A stretch of DNA of 64,000 nucleotides, taken from NCBI GenBank assembly GCA_037178675.1, contig JAYMGJ010000340.1, positions 62,001-126,000 on the forward strand, read 5' to 3'. Source of the DNA: Scleroderma bovista. Its lineage: Eukaryota; Basidiomycota; Agaricomycetes; Boletales; Sclerodermataceae. A program made the position numbers and the translations under genes. How positions within the stretch are numbered: position 1 is the stretch's first letter; every line of letters starts with the position of its first letter. Shown here one piece after another: positions 35,352 through 46,558 of this stretch. Below the pieces are notes generated by a model. It ran no database searches. It was not told the origin of the DNA and saw only the letters and a list, made by a program, of their open reading frames with translations.

Positions 35352-38300
35352 ATGGTGTTCTCCAATCTGCTGACCTTGCTGTTGGTGTTACCTTCCGTGC
35401 TTGGTGCACCAGCTAGCCTCGACTTGAGGAGCATTCCGTCGGCAGGATGGCCATCCACCACATCTACAACTTGGACGTCTACCTCTGCAGCGTCTCCCAC
35501 ACTCGTTTCTCAATCCAACTTTTCTCCGATCATTACTTCACCAACATTATCTGTGGACCTATTCACTCCTTACCCATTACCCACTCTTCCTCCAAACCCA
35601 CTCGTTTATCCAGCTGCGGACCCTCTATATCCCCCAGATGTCGGCGATGATCCTCAAATTGTACCTGACTTTGCACCTGCCTGGGCCGCTGCATACAAGA
35701 AAGCTAAAAAATTGGTGCGTAATATATAGAATCTCCTTTGAGGCAGAAAAACCCGCACCCTTCCTGGCGTCCTATCGTGTCCAACATCACCCAGGATTTG
35801 TCTATCATCATGCCGAGCAGTCGCTTTGAATCCCTATTGACCATCTTGTCTACAGCTCTCGGATTATACCATCGAAGAGAAAGTTAATATCACCACTGGT
35901 GTTGGATGGATGCAGGGTCTTTGCGTTGGCAACATTCCTCCGAATAAGAATTTCCCTGGTCTCTGTCTCCAAGTGCGCAACTCACTGTATATACAATTCC
36001 GTAGCTGACTTCAGACCAGGACTCTCCGCTTGGGGTACGGCTTACTGATCACGTCACAGCGTTCCCTGCAGGTATCCAAGCTGCGTCAACGTGAGACCAA
36101 GCCTAATCATATTTTCTCGTCTGCCTGACCATCATCTTCAGATGGAATCGTGCTCTCCTTCGCGCTCGCGGCCTTGCTATGGGTGAAGAATTCCGAGGGA
36201 AAGGTGTCAATATCGCTCTTGGACCGATGATGAATATGGGTCGTGTTGCCCAGGGTGGTCGTAACTGGGAGGGCTTTGGTGCTGACCCCTTCCTGGCTGG
36301 CGAATCAGCTTATGAGACTATCTTGGGTCTCCAAAAAGCTGGCGTCCAAGCTACGGCTAAACATTTTATCGGCAAGTGCGTGACAATTGGTCGTGTGTGA
36401 TTTGTTGCTCACTTGAAGGGAACCACAGTGAGCAAGAACATTTCCGCACGCAAGAGTCATCAGTTATTGATGATCGTACCATACACGAGCTCTATGCGCA
36501 CCCTTTTCTTCGCAGCGTAATGGCAGGTGTCGCTTCTGTCATGTGCAGTTATAGTAAGCAGCAAACCGGGGCTCTTGTGAACATGTAAAGCTGATGGAGA
36601 TGTAGATCTCGTGAACGGGACATATGCCTGCGAAAACGACAAGATTTTAAACGACATCCTTAAGCGCGAGTTTGGCTTCCCGGGCTATATCCAATCCGAC
36701 TGGTCTGCGACGATGTCCACGCTTTCTGCCGTCAAAGGACTTGATATGACCATGCCTGGTGATATTACTTTCAACTCGGGGGACTCGTACTTCGGTGGCA
36801 ACTTGACTGCCTATGTCAAGGAAGGGCACATCAGCGAAACAAGGCTTGATGACATGGCAACCCGTATTATCGCTGCGTGGTACTTCCTCAAGCAAGACGT
36901 CGACTACCCTAAGACCAACTTCAACACCTTCAATTCATCAGATAACATACATAACCTGCATCTCGACGTGCAGGGTACGCATTGTTCTCTTGTGCGGGAA
37001 ATCGGCACCAAGGGGATTGTGCTATTAAAAAATGAAGGAGGAGCGTTACCTTTGAGCGAACCACATCAATTGGCAGTAATTGGCAGCGATGCAGGGCCAA
37101 GTAAAAACGGTCCCAACGCATACCCTGACCGGGGTGGAGACGAAGGTATTCTTGCTATGGGCTGGGGTTCGGGGTAAGTTCTGTGAGATTTTCCCAATAC
37201 TTGGTTCTGAATGGGGTCGTGAAGTACTGTCAACTTCCCCTATCTGGTCACACCTTTAGATGCTATCAAGGATCGCGCTTTTCTAGACGGCACCAATGTG
37301 ACTTCTTACCTTGATGATTGGGATCTCAAGAAGGCTGCAAAGGCTGCCGTTGGCCAAGAGGTCGCTCTTGTGTTCATCAATTCCGATTCTGGCGAAGATT
37401 ACATTACCGTGGACGGTAATGAAGGTGACCGGTAAGCACCGGAAGACCTATTGTGGCGACCTGATGAGTGACGATTTTTCACCTGTATTGTAGGAACAAC
37501 TTGACAGCATGGCATAACGGTGACAACCTCGTCAAAGCGGTTGCAGCTGCAAACCATAACACTATTGTTATCGTGAATAGTGTTGGCCCTCTTATCCTCG
37601 AGCCATGGATCGATCATCCTAATGTCACAGCTGTGTGTCCTTTCCCCAATCATGTGACCATTTTACTCATAAATTATTATGTAGGTTGTCTGGGCAGGTA
37701 TCCAAGGGCAAGAAGCTGGCAATTCTATCACGGATGTTCTCTATGGTGACTACAACCCATCGGGAAAGCTTCCTTATACAATTGCCAAGAATCCCACCGA
37801 CTACTCAGCTCAACTTGTTACCCAGCGATCTGGCAACTCTATCGTTGAAATTCCATACACGGAAGGGTGAGTTTGCTTTGCCTGGCTGTTTCGGTAATTT
37901 CTTAACTCTTTGCAGCCTCCTCATCGATTATCGCCATTTCGATGCGGTAAGCGCAACGCAAGGCATTACTTGCAATTTACTAACATAACTCAGGAAGACA
38001 TTACGCCCCGGTTTGAATTTGGCTTCGGATTGAGCTATACAGAGTTTAAGTACTCTAACTTGGCGATCTCTGAGGTTCCGTCACAAGATGACGCGGAACA
38101 GGACTTAATCTCTAGTTGGCAGAATGGACAAGCCTCGCCAATGGCTCAGGGCTCGTCGGTAGCGCTCTGGTTCGTTTTGTAACCTGCCATTATCCTCAAT
38201 ACTGACTGTTCCATCTAGGCTCCATGAACCTGCATTCAAAGTCACGTTTGATGTGGAGAACACAGGATCCGTTCCAGGAACTGAGGTTTGTTTGTTTATT

Positions 38301-38577
38301 TTTTGACCTCCGCCATTTTACAGATTGCCCGCAGATCCCGCAGTTATACATCCACCACCCTACTGATGCTGGGGAACCACCTTCGATCTTGAAGGGATTC
38401 AATAATGTCGAGGTCGATCCTGGTCAAACCGAGCAAGTCACCATCACACTCTCTCGATATGACCTCTCCATCTGGGATGTGGTCGCTCAGGGTTGGCGGA
38501 AACCTACAGGAACTATCGATTTCTCCGTGGGTGCGAGCAGCAGGGATTTGAGGTTACGAGGAGTCATTCCTGAATGA
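35352..38577 (+). CDS. Secreted GH3 beta-glucosidase
   Basis: Hydrolyses cellobiose and other beta-glucosides, releasing glucose. The N-terminus is a signal peptide ([19 protein letters not shown]). A Ser/Thr/Pro linker of about 80 residues then leads into the catalytic domains after an intron. Landmarks, in order: [48 protein letters not shown], the K-H pair in ATAKHFIG, the nucleophile Asp in [10 protein letters not shown], the second-domain acid/base region [27 protein letters not shown] and a C-terminal fibronectin-III-like domain ([24 protein letters not shown]). At least eight introns are needed; the frame break near 36554-36603 is a clean intron giving C-S-Y-N-L-V-N-G-T-Y. All expected catalytic residues seen are present. 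The enzyme is probably wall-bound or extracellular and serves plant-polysaccharide breakdown. Confidence 0.93.
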
Positions 38578-38696
38578 GTCTCATCGCACTTGTATCACCC
38601 TGCCATGTAGTTAACTTAGACATCACCGTACATAATCTTGTCATTGCAATCCACTTCTTTGTATACATTTGCTACATAGACCATTCAATTTGTGTT

Positions 38697-40029
38697 TTAA
38701 GATCCTTGCTCTACCTCTGCTAGTAATGTGATCAAGGCTCTCACGATAGCCCCAGCGAGCTCTGCTGCGAGGCCACGCTGGTCCTCCCTTACCTTAGGGA
38801 GCACTCGAGCGTCAAACTTGTCTGGGTGGAACCGCAACACTTCTGCCTTGACCTTGTCCTTCGCAGATTTTTCCGGCGCAACCGGGCGAAGAGCGTGAAA
38901 CACAAAAGCGCGAACGCCATCCTGCGTGATTTCCTCAGGAGTAAAGTACCTGAGCTCCAGGGTGGGCCAAGGTAGTTCCTTGAAATCGATGGAAGAAAGC
39001 ATGGCGTTGGTCCTAAGTTCAGCCCACTTGTCTTCGTAGAGCTTGAAGAACTGCACGAGGGCCTGTGATTTTTCCTGTGCTTCAGCGCGTTCCCTAGCTT
39101 CATGTTCCCGCTTCTTGGCTTCTCTTTCTCTTTCCTCACGTTCCTTGGCCTCTCTTTCTTTGGCCTCTCTTTCCCGGGCTTCGCGCTCCCGGGCTTCGCG
39201 CTCCCTAGCTCTGCGTTCCCGTTCCTCTCTAAGGAACTTCTCGTGTGCTTCCTTCGCCTTGCGCTGTTGTTCCTCCACTAACTTGCGTTGGCGCTCCAAT
39301 CGTTCCCTCTCCTCGCGCACACGACGACGTTCCGCCTCAACACGTTCTTTTTCTTCGGCCTGTCTTTTCTTTTCATTCTCCTCACGCCGCTGCTGAATGA
39401 TACGAAGTTCCTCCGCTCTAACTCTAGCCTCCTCACGGAGACGGGCGGCATTCTCATCGCGTTCGGCATAAGCTCGAAGCCTCTCCGGCATTTCTTCCTC
39501 AGCACGCTCAGCCGTCTCGCGGTAGCGACTGAGGTCATTGCGGAACGCAGAGTCTAAATGCAGCCTCCGGAGCTGCTGCACAAAGATCTTCTCCTCATTC
39601 GTCATCATAGCCGTTTTCATCGTCTTGTCGACTTCGCTGCGCAGACCGTGGAGCTTGGCGCGTGCCCGCTTCGCGAGGCGCTCGTGGCAGGGACGCTTCT
39701 TTTGCACTTTGTATTTGGCAGCGAGACGGCGCTTGACCACGGAGCGAACCGCGTCGGGGTTCATCGTCAAATGCTTGCGTGCCCCGAACCGCTTGCGAGG
39801 AGCGGGGCATCGACCAGCTGGAGCTGGTGTGGCCGCCGTCGGAGGAGATGGCTTCTGAAACTGGTTCGGCAAGGGAACTGGATCGACGGGCCGTGTTGCG
39901 GGTGGATTCTGGCCGGAGCAATCGCAAATGTTTTTGAATGGGGGGTTATCGTTAGGGAAGGGAGGGGGAATCACGTACTGGGTTGCTAAAGGGACTGAAC
40001 TGTGGGAGGCGAAAGCAACATGGCTTCAT
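38697..40029 (-). CDS. Coiled-coil protein with C-terminal HPD (J-like) module, paralogue of the 25.7-kb gene
   Basis: A short first exon starts at the ATG at 40029 (MKPCCFRLPQFSPFSNP). It can be joined through a GTACGT donor to an acceptor before NPPATRPVDPVPLP, in phase 0. The remaining frame is continuous to 38697, about 415 residues in all. The middle is basic (KRRLAAKYKVQKKRPCHERL). It is followed by a dense Arg/Glu coiled coil with repeated A-R-E-R-E and A-K-E-R-E units. The last 100 residues or so read PWPTLELRYFTPEEI, then VKAEVLRFHPDKFDARVLPK and AIVRALITLLAE. Spacing and residues match the end of the 1046-aa protein at 25740-28880. An open reading frame from an ATG at 39974 is the alternative start if exon 1 is not used. 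Function unknown; an HPD motif suggests contact with Hsp70. Confidence 0.75.
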
Positions 40030-40951
40030 GCGGTTGGGAAATCTCAGCCCAGCTGAATTCCCATGATACGGGGCTGTGAAAGGAGAGGACACCTTGCCAG
40101 GCTGATTGAAAACAAATGGGAACATGTTGAAGATTTATGGCGAAAAAGATATGCGTAGTCGAGATTCTTGACGTAAAGAGCGAGTCGATCTTGCGTTTGT
40201 CTTGTGGGTAGAGGCATATCCACCATGCTGAGCTTTATAGTGGGCTATCACTGTTCACAAATGATAATATCGGTTGATCCATTGATCAGTCCACACGAAC
40301 AATAGAAACCCGACATACTCATCTGGAATTATCCCTATTTTATTTGGCAATTGGTGTGGAAAGGTGGAATTTGAACATTCCAAGCCTGGAGTGTATCAAC
40401 CGATGTATCTGTTTTCCGGTCCACCACTTACAGTTCGGGGGGATCAGCCGCGAGGACGACTTATGTAAAGTTGTGCAGACATAACTGAGGTCCACCAAGC
40501 GAGTCCACTGTACATGGTATGACTGCACCTATCAGGATGACTCAAGTCATGAGTGGGAACTTGTCAGCGTAAGGGACGAATGCTGCGCCAGTATCCACGA
40601 ATAATGCCAGGTTCTGATATACCTGACACGCGGCGGTGTCAGGAAGTGTGAGGCTGTATAGGTGGTCCTCGCACCTGTCCAAAAAAGGAAACGAGGCGGC
40701 GGATGTAGAGTCATTGTCCTGCAGTTCTCCTGTCGGACAAAGCGTCTGCAGTGGCCAGAGCGAAACAAAGGGTACCTTTGATCGGTCCACAATTGGATCA
40801 AAGCAATAGGCTGAAGAAACGTATTTTAATGAGTGATCACCCGGGAGGACTCGATCCACAAAGATACACCCACCGTCTCGCGACAAGGCTACCCTCATCC
40901 TACTCACCGCTCAACAAGTACTACAACCAGAAGCGCTTCAACACGTGTACC
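40030..40951. promoter_or_regulatory. Divergent intergenic region, one doubtful ORF
   Basis: Lies between the starts of the 40029 (-) and 40952 (+) genes. A minus-strand frame at 40542-40907 (about 121 codons) is open but has no family pattern, no partner exons and overlaps the likely promoter of the plus-strand gene. I do not call it a gene. Confidence 0.4.
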
Positions 40952-42073
40952 ATGGCTCCTCGAACTACTCGCAACAGCAATGGCCTGAGATCTCCTGTAG
41001 TCCCTCGACGTGCGACACGTCCGCGAGCCTCTGCCATTGGCAAGGTTCCTCCAACTCCCCCCGTTGCTCCCCCAGTGACCATGTCTGTCGGGGTCGACAA
41101 TGTCGAAAACCAAGATGATGAATATTATTCCAAGGAGATCAAGTGGCTCAAGTGCCGAGACAAGTACGGCGTCCCGGTCATAGTCAAATACTCCGCGACC
41201 GGCGAAGGAGTTCATCTGATCTGGGATTGGTCAGAGGTCGAGGGCAGGGAGAAGTCCAACGCCATGGACGAATATGAGGATGGAATGGAGAATGATACGG
41301 GGACGCCACCACCCACTGCTTTCAAGGAAGCATTGAACACCCCGCAGCAGCAGCATCCATATGACGCAGGCTCCGTCTTACGAACTCCAGTCAAGAGGGC
41401 GAAACCGTTACGTCCCAGTCCGACTCGGTTTGGTGACAAGGACATCCATTCCATCTGCGAGCATCCTGGCCTTTATAGGGAGGGTAACGGTGACTATAGG
41501 ATGATCCTGAATCACGACGTAGGCTCGTCCGTGAACCTCTCCAGAGAACAGGTGGAACAGCAACAAATCATGGATGATCATAAGATCTTCGTAATCCAGC
41601 TCCAGAAGCTGATGGCTGAGACAGATGCAACCATGAGGGAAGCAGCAGGGGCATTTTCGGTCGATGGTTGCGGTGATGTAACAATGGGCGAGGTGCCAAC
41701 AAAACGTCGCGTCCAGACTGCTGGCACTTCTGGTACGATTCTTCTAGCAGGCAAACCCGTCCATCGGCCTAACCACCGAGTTCAAGCTGGCCAGACGGCG
41801 GAATCGGCCTCCATCACTGGCCCAAACGGGGAGCGACTAGACCGCCATGGTCACCATATGGTCGGTCCCGAAGGCACAGTCCTTATCGACCCCCACGTTC
41901 TGTCCAAAGGAACGCACGCGCCTGCCAGCCCCAAGGGAAGTTCCCGAGGTAGAAGGCGAAGACCATTTGTAGAGCGTACTAAGCCGCTGCGACAGGGTGC
42001 TGGCAGACCACCCAGGCGTGGCCAAATTACTGCAAAGCCACTCGGCCCAGAAGAAACAGGGCTGGTCTACTGA
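40952..42073 (+). CDS. Basic/disordered 373-aa protein, unrecognised
   Basis: A single exon. The frame is open upstream, but the ATG at 40952 follows a purine-poor leader and begins the typical basic N-terminus (MAPRTTRNSNGLRSPVVPRR). Features: a short ordered stretch (YYSKEIKWLKCRDKYGVPVI, then HLIWDWSEVEG) near residues 50-85, a helical segment (LSREQVEQQQIMDDHKIFVI) near 200, and a very basic C-terminus (SSRGRRRRPFVERTKPLRQG). It has no signal peptide or membrane helix. The basic tails suggest a nuclear, possibly nucleic-acid-binding protein. No family was recognised and the function is open. Confidence 0.65.
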   Translation: MAPRTTRNSNGLRSPVVPRRATRPRASAIGKVPPTPPVAPPVTMSVGVDNVENQDDEYYSKEIKWLKCRDKYGVPVIVKYSATGEGVHLIWDWSEVEGREKSNAMDEYEDGMENDTGTPPPTAFKEALNTPQQQHPYDAGSVLRTPVKRAKPLRPSPTRFGDKDIHSICEHPGLYREGNGDYRMILNHDVGSSVNLSREQVEQQQIMDDHKIFVIQLQKLMAETDATMREAAGAFSVDGCGDVTMGEVPTKRRVQTAGTSGTILLAGKPVHRPNHRVQAGQTAESASITGPNGERLDRHGHHMVGPEGTVLIDPHVLSKGTHAPASPKGSSRGRRRRPFVERTKPLRQGAGRPPRRGQITAKPLGPEETGLVY

Positions 42074-42320
42074 TCGACGCGGTCACTGGGAATAAATGCA
42101 TCCTATTCAATGGACGACGTACTGCAGATTGATACGATACACATACTTAGCAATTATGCTAGTTGTACAACTGAAACGCTCCTTACCTCTTTACTGTTCA
42201 ACTTGTAGCCATCCCCGGAACTGGATGTTACTAGAATACTATAAGATCAGGTCTTTTCACTTCTGAGACAGATGCTGACCGGAACGTGGCTGTGTCAAGT
42301 ACTGCCCTCTGTCTTCGACG

Positions 42321-43445
42321 ATGTCGTCTCCGCCAAAGCCTTGGGAACGCACGACCCCAGTGCTATCATCTTCGTCGTCGGCAGCAGCATCGGTTCAGCC
42401 AGTGTCCTCATCGTCGTTGGTTCCTCCATCAGGCACTTCGTCAGAACCTCCCTCTGTGCCTCCTCGTCCTGCAGCGCTGAGCGGCCCATCTGTGCCAACT
42501 ACCACCTCCCTATACAACACGCCCTCGACATATAGTCCTTACTCGCGACTGGGGACGTCTTATTCGCCTTATGGAGGCGGAATGTACGGCGGTAGTCTTG
42601 GGTATGGAGGATTGAACCCTTACAGCGGGTATGGCTATGGGATGAATGGTATGTATGGGGGGATGCCAGGCATGGGCGGGTTGGGCATGTACCCAGGCAT
42701 GGATCCCAATAACCTGTCGCTCTCTCAGACATTCGAATCCACCACGCAACAAACCTTCTCCCTTCTTCATTCCATCGTCCAGACTTTCACCGGTGTCGCT
42801 CAGATGCTTGAGTCGACATTCATGGCAACCCACAGCTCATTCTTTGCAATGGTCGGAGTCGTCGAACAGTTTGCTCACTTGAGGAACGCTCTTGGGAGTG
42901 TGCTAGGCCTATTTGGTCTTGTGCGCTGGATGAAGGAGCTTATCACGGGAAAGCCAAGCACTCCCGCGAACGCTCTACAAGTGGAGTTCCGAGAGTTCGT
43001 CAATGGGAAACCTGTACAAGGTCCTGCAGGTCCGCCGTTACCCAAGCCTAGCAAAAAGCCGCTTATCATATTTTTCCTCGCTATCTTTGGTGTACCCTAT
43101 GCTATGTCACGACTTGTCAAAATTCTCAACGAACGTGCGCAACAGCAAGGTCAAGTCGGACCATCGCTGGGCCCGATTGATCCGTCTACCCTTCCTTTCG
43201 CAAGAGCGCTCTACCCCTTCACTCCCTCATCACCATCAGAACTTGCGCTCAAGGAGAATGATATTGTTGCTGTTATGAGCAAGTTGGATCCTCGTACGGG
43301 CACAGAAGTAGATCCGCGCTTGGAAGTTGAAACCGATTGGTGGCATGGCCGCACTCGCGATGGAAGAGAGGGATGGTTTCCTAAGAAATGGGTGGAAGTT
43401 CTTGAACGGCGAAAGCCTGTGGAACAGCCAAAGAAAGTTGATTGA
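42321..43445 (+). CDS. PEX13: Peroxin-13, peroxisomal docking complex SH3 protein
   Basis: PEX13 sits in the peroxisomal membrane and docks the cargo receptor PEX5 with PEX14. Single exon, 374 residues. The N-terminal 80 or so residues are Ser/Pro-rich, then a Gly/Tyr/Met-rich segment (about 95-130, YGGGMYGGSLGYGG) typical of PEX13. The conserved central domain has QTFESTTQQTFSLLHSIVQT and a helix FLAIFGVPYAMSRLVKIL that can span the membrane. The C-terminal SH3 domain (about 290-362) shows ARALYPFTPSSPSELALKEN, then DWWHGRTRDGREGWFPKKWV. Length and order match fungal PEX13. Nothing is missing. The absence of introns contrasts with most neighbours. Confidence 0.93.
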   Translation: MSSPPKPWERTTPVLSSSSSAAASVQPVSSSSLVPPSGTSSEPPSVPPRPAALSGPSVPTTTSLYNTPSTYSPYSRLGTSYSPYGGGMYGGSLGYGGLNPYSGYGYGMNGMYGGMPGMGGLGMYPGMDPNNLSLSQTFESTTQQTFSLLHSIVQTFTGVAQMLESTFMATHSSFFAMVGVVEQFAHLRNALGSVLGLFGLVRWMKELITGKPSTPANALQVEFREFVNGKPVQGPAGPPLPKPSKKPLIIFFLAIFGVPYAMSRLVKILNERAQQQGQVGPSLGPIDPSTLPFARALYPFTPSSPSELALKENDIVAVMSKLDPRTGTEVDPRLEVETDWWHGRTRDGREGWFPKKWVEVLERRKPVEQPKKVD

Positions 43446-44201
43446 TGTCATTTTGCTACTCGTGATTTCTGCTCTATTATTATTATGCTTTTGTATCGCG
43501 CCTTGCTTGACCAATTTTTTGCCCAAATCGTGGTATATGTACCTCCTGCGGTTAGAACGTGTCTTATCATGGGACCGTTTTCGAGGAATATGAGTCCGTA
43601 GAGAAGGGGGAAGTTGCCCTCATATTGCCCAATAATACACGGCAGATACTCATGTCAGTTGACAAACCAACAGGCGAAACTCTATGCATTGAGATGGTAG
43701 AGCTGAGAATCTAAGAGACGACAAGCTGCATTTCGATCTTCCCGAGAAAGACGCTCCATGGAGACAGGGGAAGGGGATGAAAGCACACTAAATGTCCCAC
43801 TATGTGCCCTCCGTCACCCAATATTTTCGGACTGGCGTAGAGGATCGCTCCGTCAGCACAAGGACTCCCTCAGCGGTGTAAGCAACAGCAAGTAAAATGG
43901 AAGTGAAACATACCACGGGGACAACCAACAAGCAATGTTTTCGTTGACGCCAGTTATGCATATTCATTAGGAATCGGATTGCTTCATTGACCTGAAAGTT
44001 TTTCTTGAGCAACAAGTTGTAGAATATGTAGATCTTTCCTGTCGCAATGGATCATCATTACGCAATCTGAAGCAATCAGTAATTTCCTAATCTGGTGTTT
44101 GATTATGTAATGGCGTTACTTAAGGGCAATCATCGTAGCGTAGTCAGCCAATCTAGTCTCATTCTCATTCTTCCTTCTCAAGAATTATACTTTCTAGCAA
44201 G
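43446..44201. other. Intergenic, nothing recognised
   Basis: About 750 bp between PEX13 and NBP35 in tandem orientation. Short minus-strand frames have no coding pattern. It must contain the NBP35 promoter; no TATA box was assigned. Confidence 0.45.
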
Positions 44202-45273
44202 ATGGCCGAAGATACCCAAAACGCACACTCAATACCCTCCGATGCTCCCGAACATTGTCCAGTAATGATGACCACAACACTATTCTAGAGTCCACCTTAC
44301 TTATCGTTAACATCATAGGGCACCGAGTCCGAACTAGCAGGCAAAGCAGATGCCTGTCGAGGATGTCCAAACCAAGAAGTCTGCGCTTCGGACAAACCAA
44401 AGGGTCCAGATCCGGCGCTTCCGTACATCCGTGACAGAATGTCTGCTGTCAAACGAAAAATCGTTGTTCTCTCAGGGAAAGGTGGTGTCGGGAAGTCTAC
44501 CTTTGCAGCCCAACTTTCCTGGGCATTCGCAGCAGACGAGCAGGTGCAGACCGGTTTGATGGACATAGACATCTGTGGACCGTCCATTCCAACCATCCTC
44601 GGCATCGCATCGGAACAAGTCCATTCTTCTTCAGCGGGTTGGTCACCGGTGTATGTGCAGGATAATTTGGCAGTTATGTCCGTCGGCTTTATGCTGCCGT
44701 CCTCTCGCGACGCTGTCATGTGGCGAGGTCCGAAGAAGAACGGATTAATTGCCCAGTTCCTCAAGGATGTGGACTGGGGAGACTTGGATTATCTCGTTAT
44801 CGACACGCCCCCTGGAACGTCAGACGAACATCTTAGCATTATGCAATACCTCAAAGAGAGCGGAATAGATGGTGCTATGCTCATAACGACACCCCAGGAA
44901 GTGGCTCTTCAAGACGTACGGAGAGAAATTGATTTCTGTCGAAAAGTTGGTTTGCCCATCTTGGGACTCGTGGAGAACATGTCGGGATTCGTGTGCCCCT
45001 CGTGTAAGTCCGAAAGTCAGATTTTCAGGCCAACAACAGGAGGCGCGGAGAGCCTTGCGAAGGAGACTGGGATTGAATTGCTGGGAAAGGTACCACTCGA
45101 TCCGCGGATAGGTCGAAGCGCCGATTACGGTTTGAGTTTCTTGGATGAGTACCCGGATAGCCCTGCGTCTGCCTCCTACTTAGGCATTATTGATAGTGAG
45201 TTTCGTGTGTGTGGTCTGTGCCGCAGTGCTAATACGAAGAAAAGGGATCAAACAGATTCTCGGTGACAAATAA
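44202..45273 (+). CDS. NBP35: NBP35 (NUBP1), cytosolic Fe-S cluster assembly scaffold ATPase
   Basis: A P-loop NTPase that, with CFD1, builds [4Fe-4S] clusters in the cytosol for delivery to nuclear and cytosolic proteins. Exon 1 (44202-44261) carries Cys19. Exon 2 (44319-45195) carries Cys33, Cys36 and Cys42, giving the diagnostic C-x13-C-x2-C-x5-C ferredoxin-like N-terminus. Next come the Walker A GKGGVGKS (about 73-80), [22 protein letters not shown] and the bridging-cluster C-P-S-C in [11 protein letters not shown]. The C-terminus is best explained by a very short intron (45196-45226, 31 nt, GTGAGT...GCAG). It gives 327 residues ending I-K-Q-I-L-G-D-K. Read without splicing, the frame stays open to 45266 with an unrelated tail. 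The identity is certain; the last exon is less so. Confidence 0.95.
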
Positions 45274-46558
45274 TTTACACCAATATGTATCTCTATTCGT
45301 TGTATTCCAGATATCACCCTTGTATTAAGTACCCGCGTCATGACGAATGCAGTTCTACCGTCAAGATTGCTTTATGTCTGGGTAACATGTATAGTATCGT
45401 CTTGTTTCACCTCGGATGTCCAATAGAAATTAGTATTGGTTTAGAAATTTTGCGATCTGGAATAACGCTCCGTGGTACACCAAAGGGAAGAACTGAAACC
45501 ATGACCTCCTCCGTACATTTTTCTCGCATGGACTTCCTTGAGCCTAACGACCGATAGACTGAGTGCATTCCTGCCGTGACGAATCGATTTGCGAATAAAT
45601 GTAAGTGCATAGGTAGTGGACGTCTCATACTGGTCCCCTCGACAGACCTACTGTCGCCAAGTCTACCTTGGACTGTCCTCGTTTGATTTCTGTATTGTGC
45701 TACAAAGCCATATATGCTGCAATTACTCAAGTTACAAGAACTCGTTTCAGGTAGATCATTGCGTCTTCCGGTTATAGATCAAATAGTATGCGGGCAGTGC
45801 AGTATCTAGGGTGTCAGATTTCCTCCTGACAGCTTTGACTCTGCTCCCATTCCACATGATGGCATTCAAACTCAATCCACTGTTCCACGCAGATCATATA
45901 GGCTCTTTGCTGTGGCCTGTCTATCTTCTTGAAGCTCGGAAACGGTTTGGAAGGAGATCAGCTGCGTGAGGTTGAAGATAAGACAATCTCTGAAGCTGTG
46001 CAACTCCAGAGTGAGTTTTAAGAGCATTACCGACGGTGAATACAGGTTGGCGACTTTATTATTATTTTATTAGTGGTAACTTTCCACCAAATGAATAAGG
46101 CGTGAATACCTAGAAAGTATCGAAGGTGTGTGGGCATGTCTTTATAGTGTACAATGTCTTCGTTATTGACCCCTCTGGTCTGCGACCGCAGTTGTCCATG
46201 ACCCACCAATCAAAATGTTCAGGGTATAACCAAACAATGATTCCCATGAATATTACTCGGTGCTCACGAAATTTCAAGCCTTATCCTCCTGTGAGAGTGC
46301 TTATGAAGATGAATGAGGAAAATCCATACCTTCAAAACTTGTACTGATGCCATAGTAGGCAAAAGGTCCATAAACCCAAGAAGCAAGATTAGGCATGTGA
46401 AATCAGGGTACCTACCTCAATCCGAATATTTAAAATCATTAGTGCAACCTGATGGAGTAAATAACATCAAAATTACCATGGCTACCCTCAAATGGTTGCA
46501 TTTTGTTCATGTTAAGCCTGTACCAGTGTGATAAGGACGTTCAGAATTTTGATACCAG
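45274..46558. other. Intergenic, eroded sequence upstream of a pseudogene
   Basis: No gene recognised. It lies directly upstream of the MetE-like relic and may contain its lost N-terminal half, but no matching segment could be read by eye. Confidence 0.4.

Noticed and set aside
40542..40907. A 121-codon minus-strand frame
   Set aside because: Overlaps the promoter of the 40952 gene, has no partner exons and no recognisable family. Kept only as a possibility.
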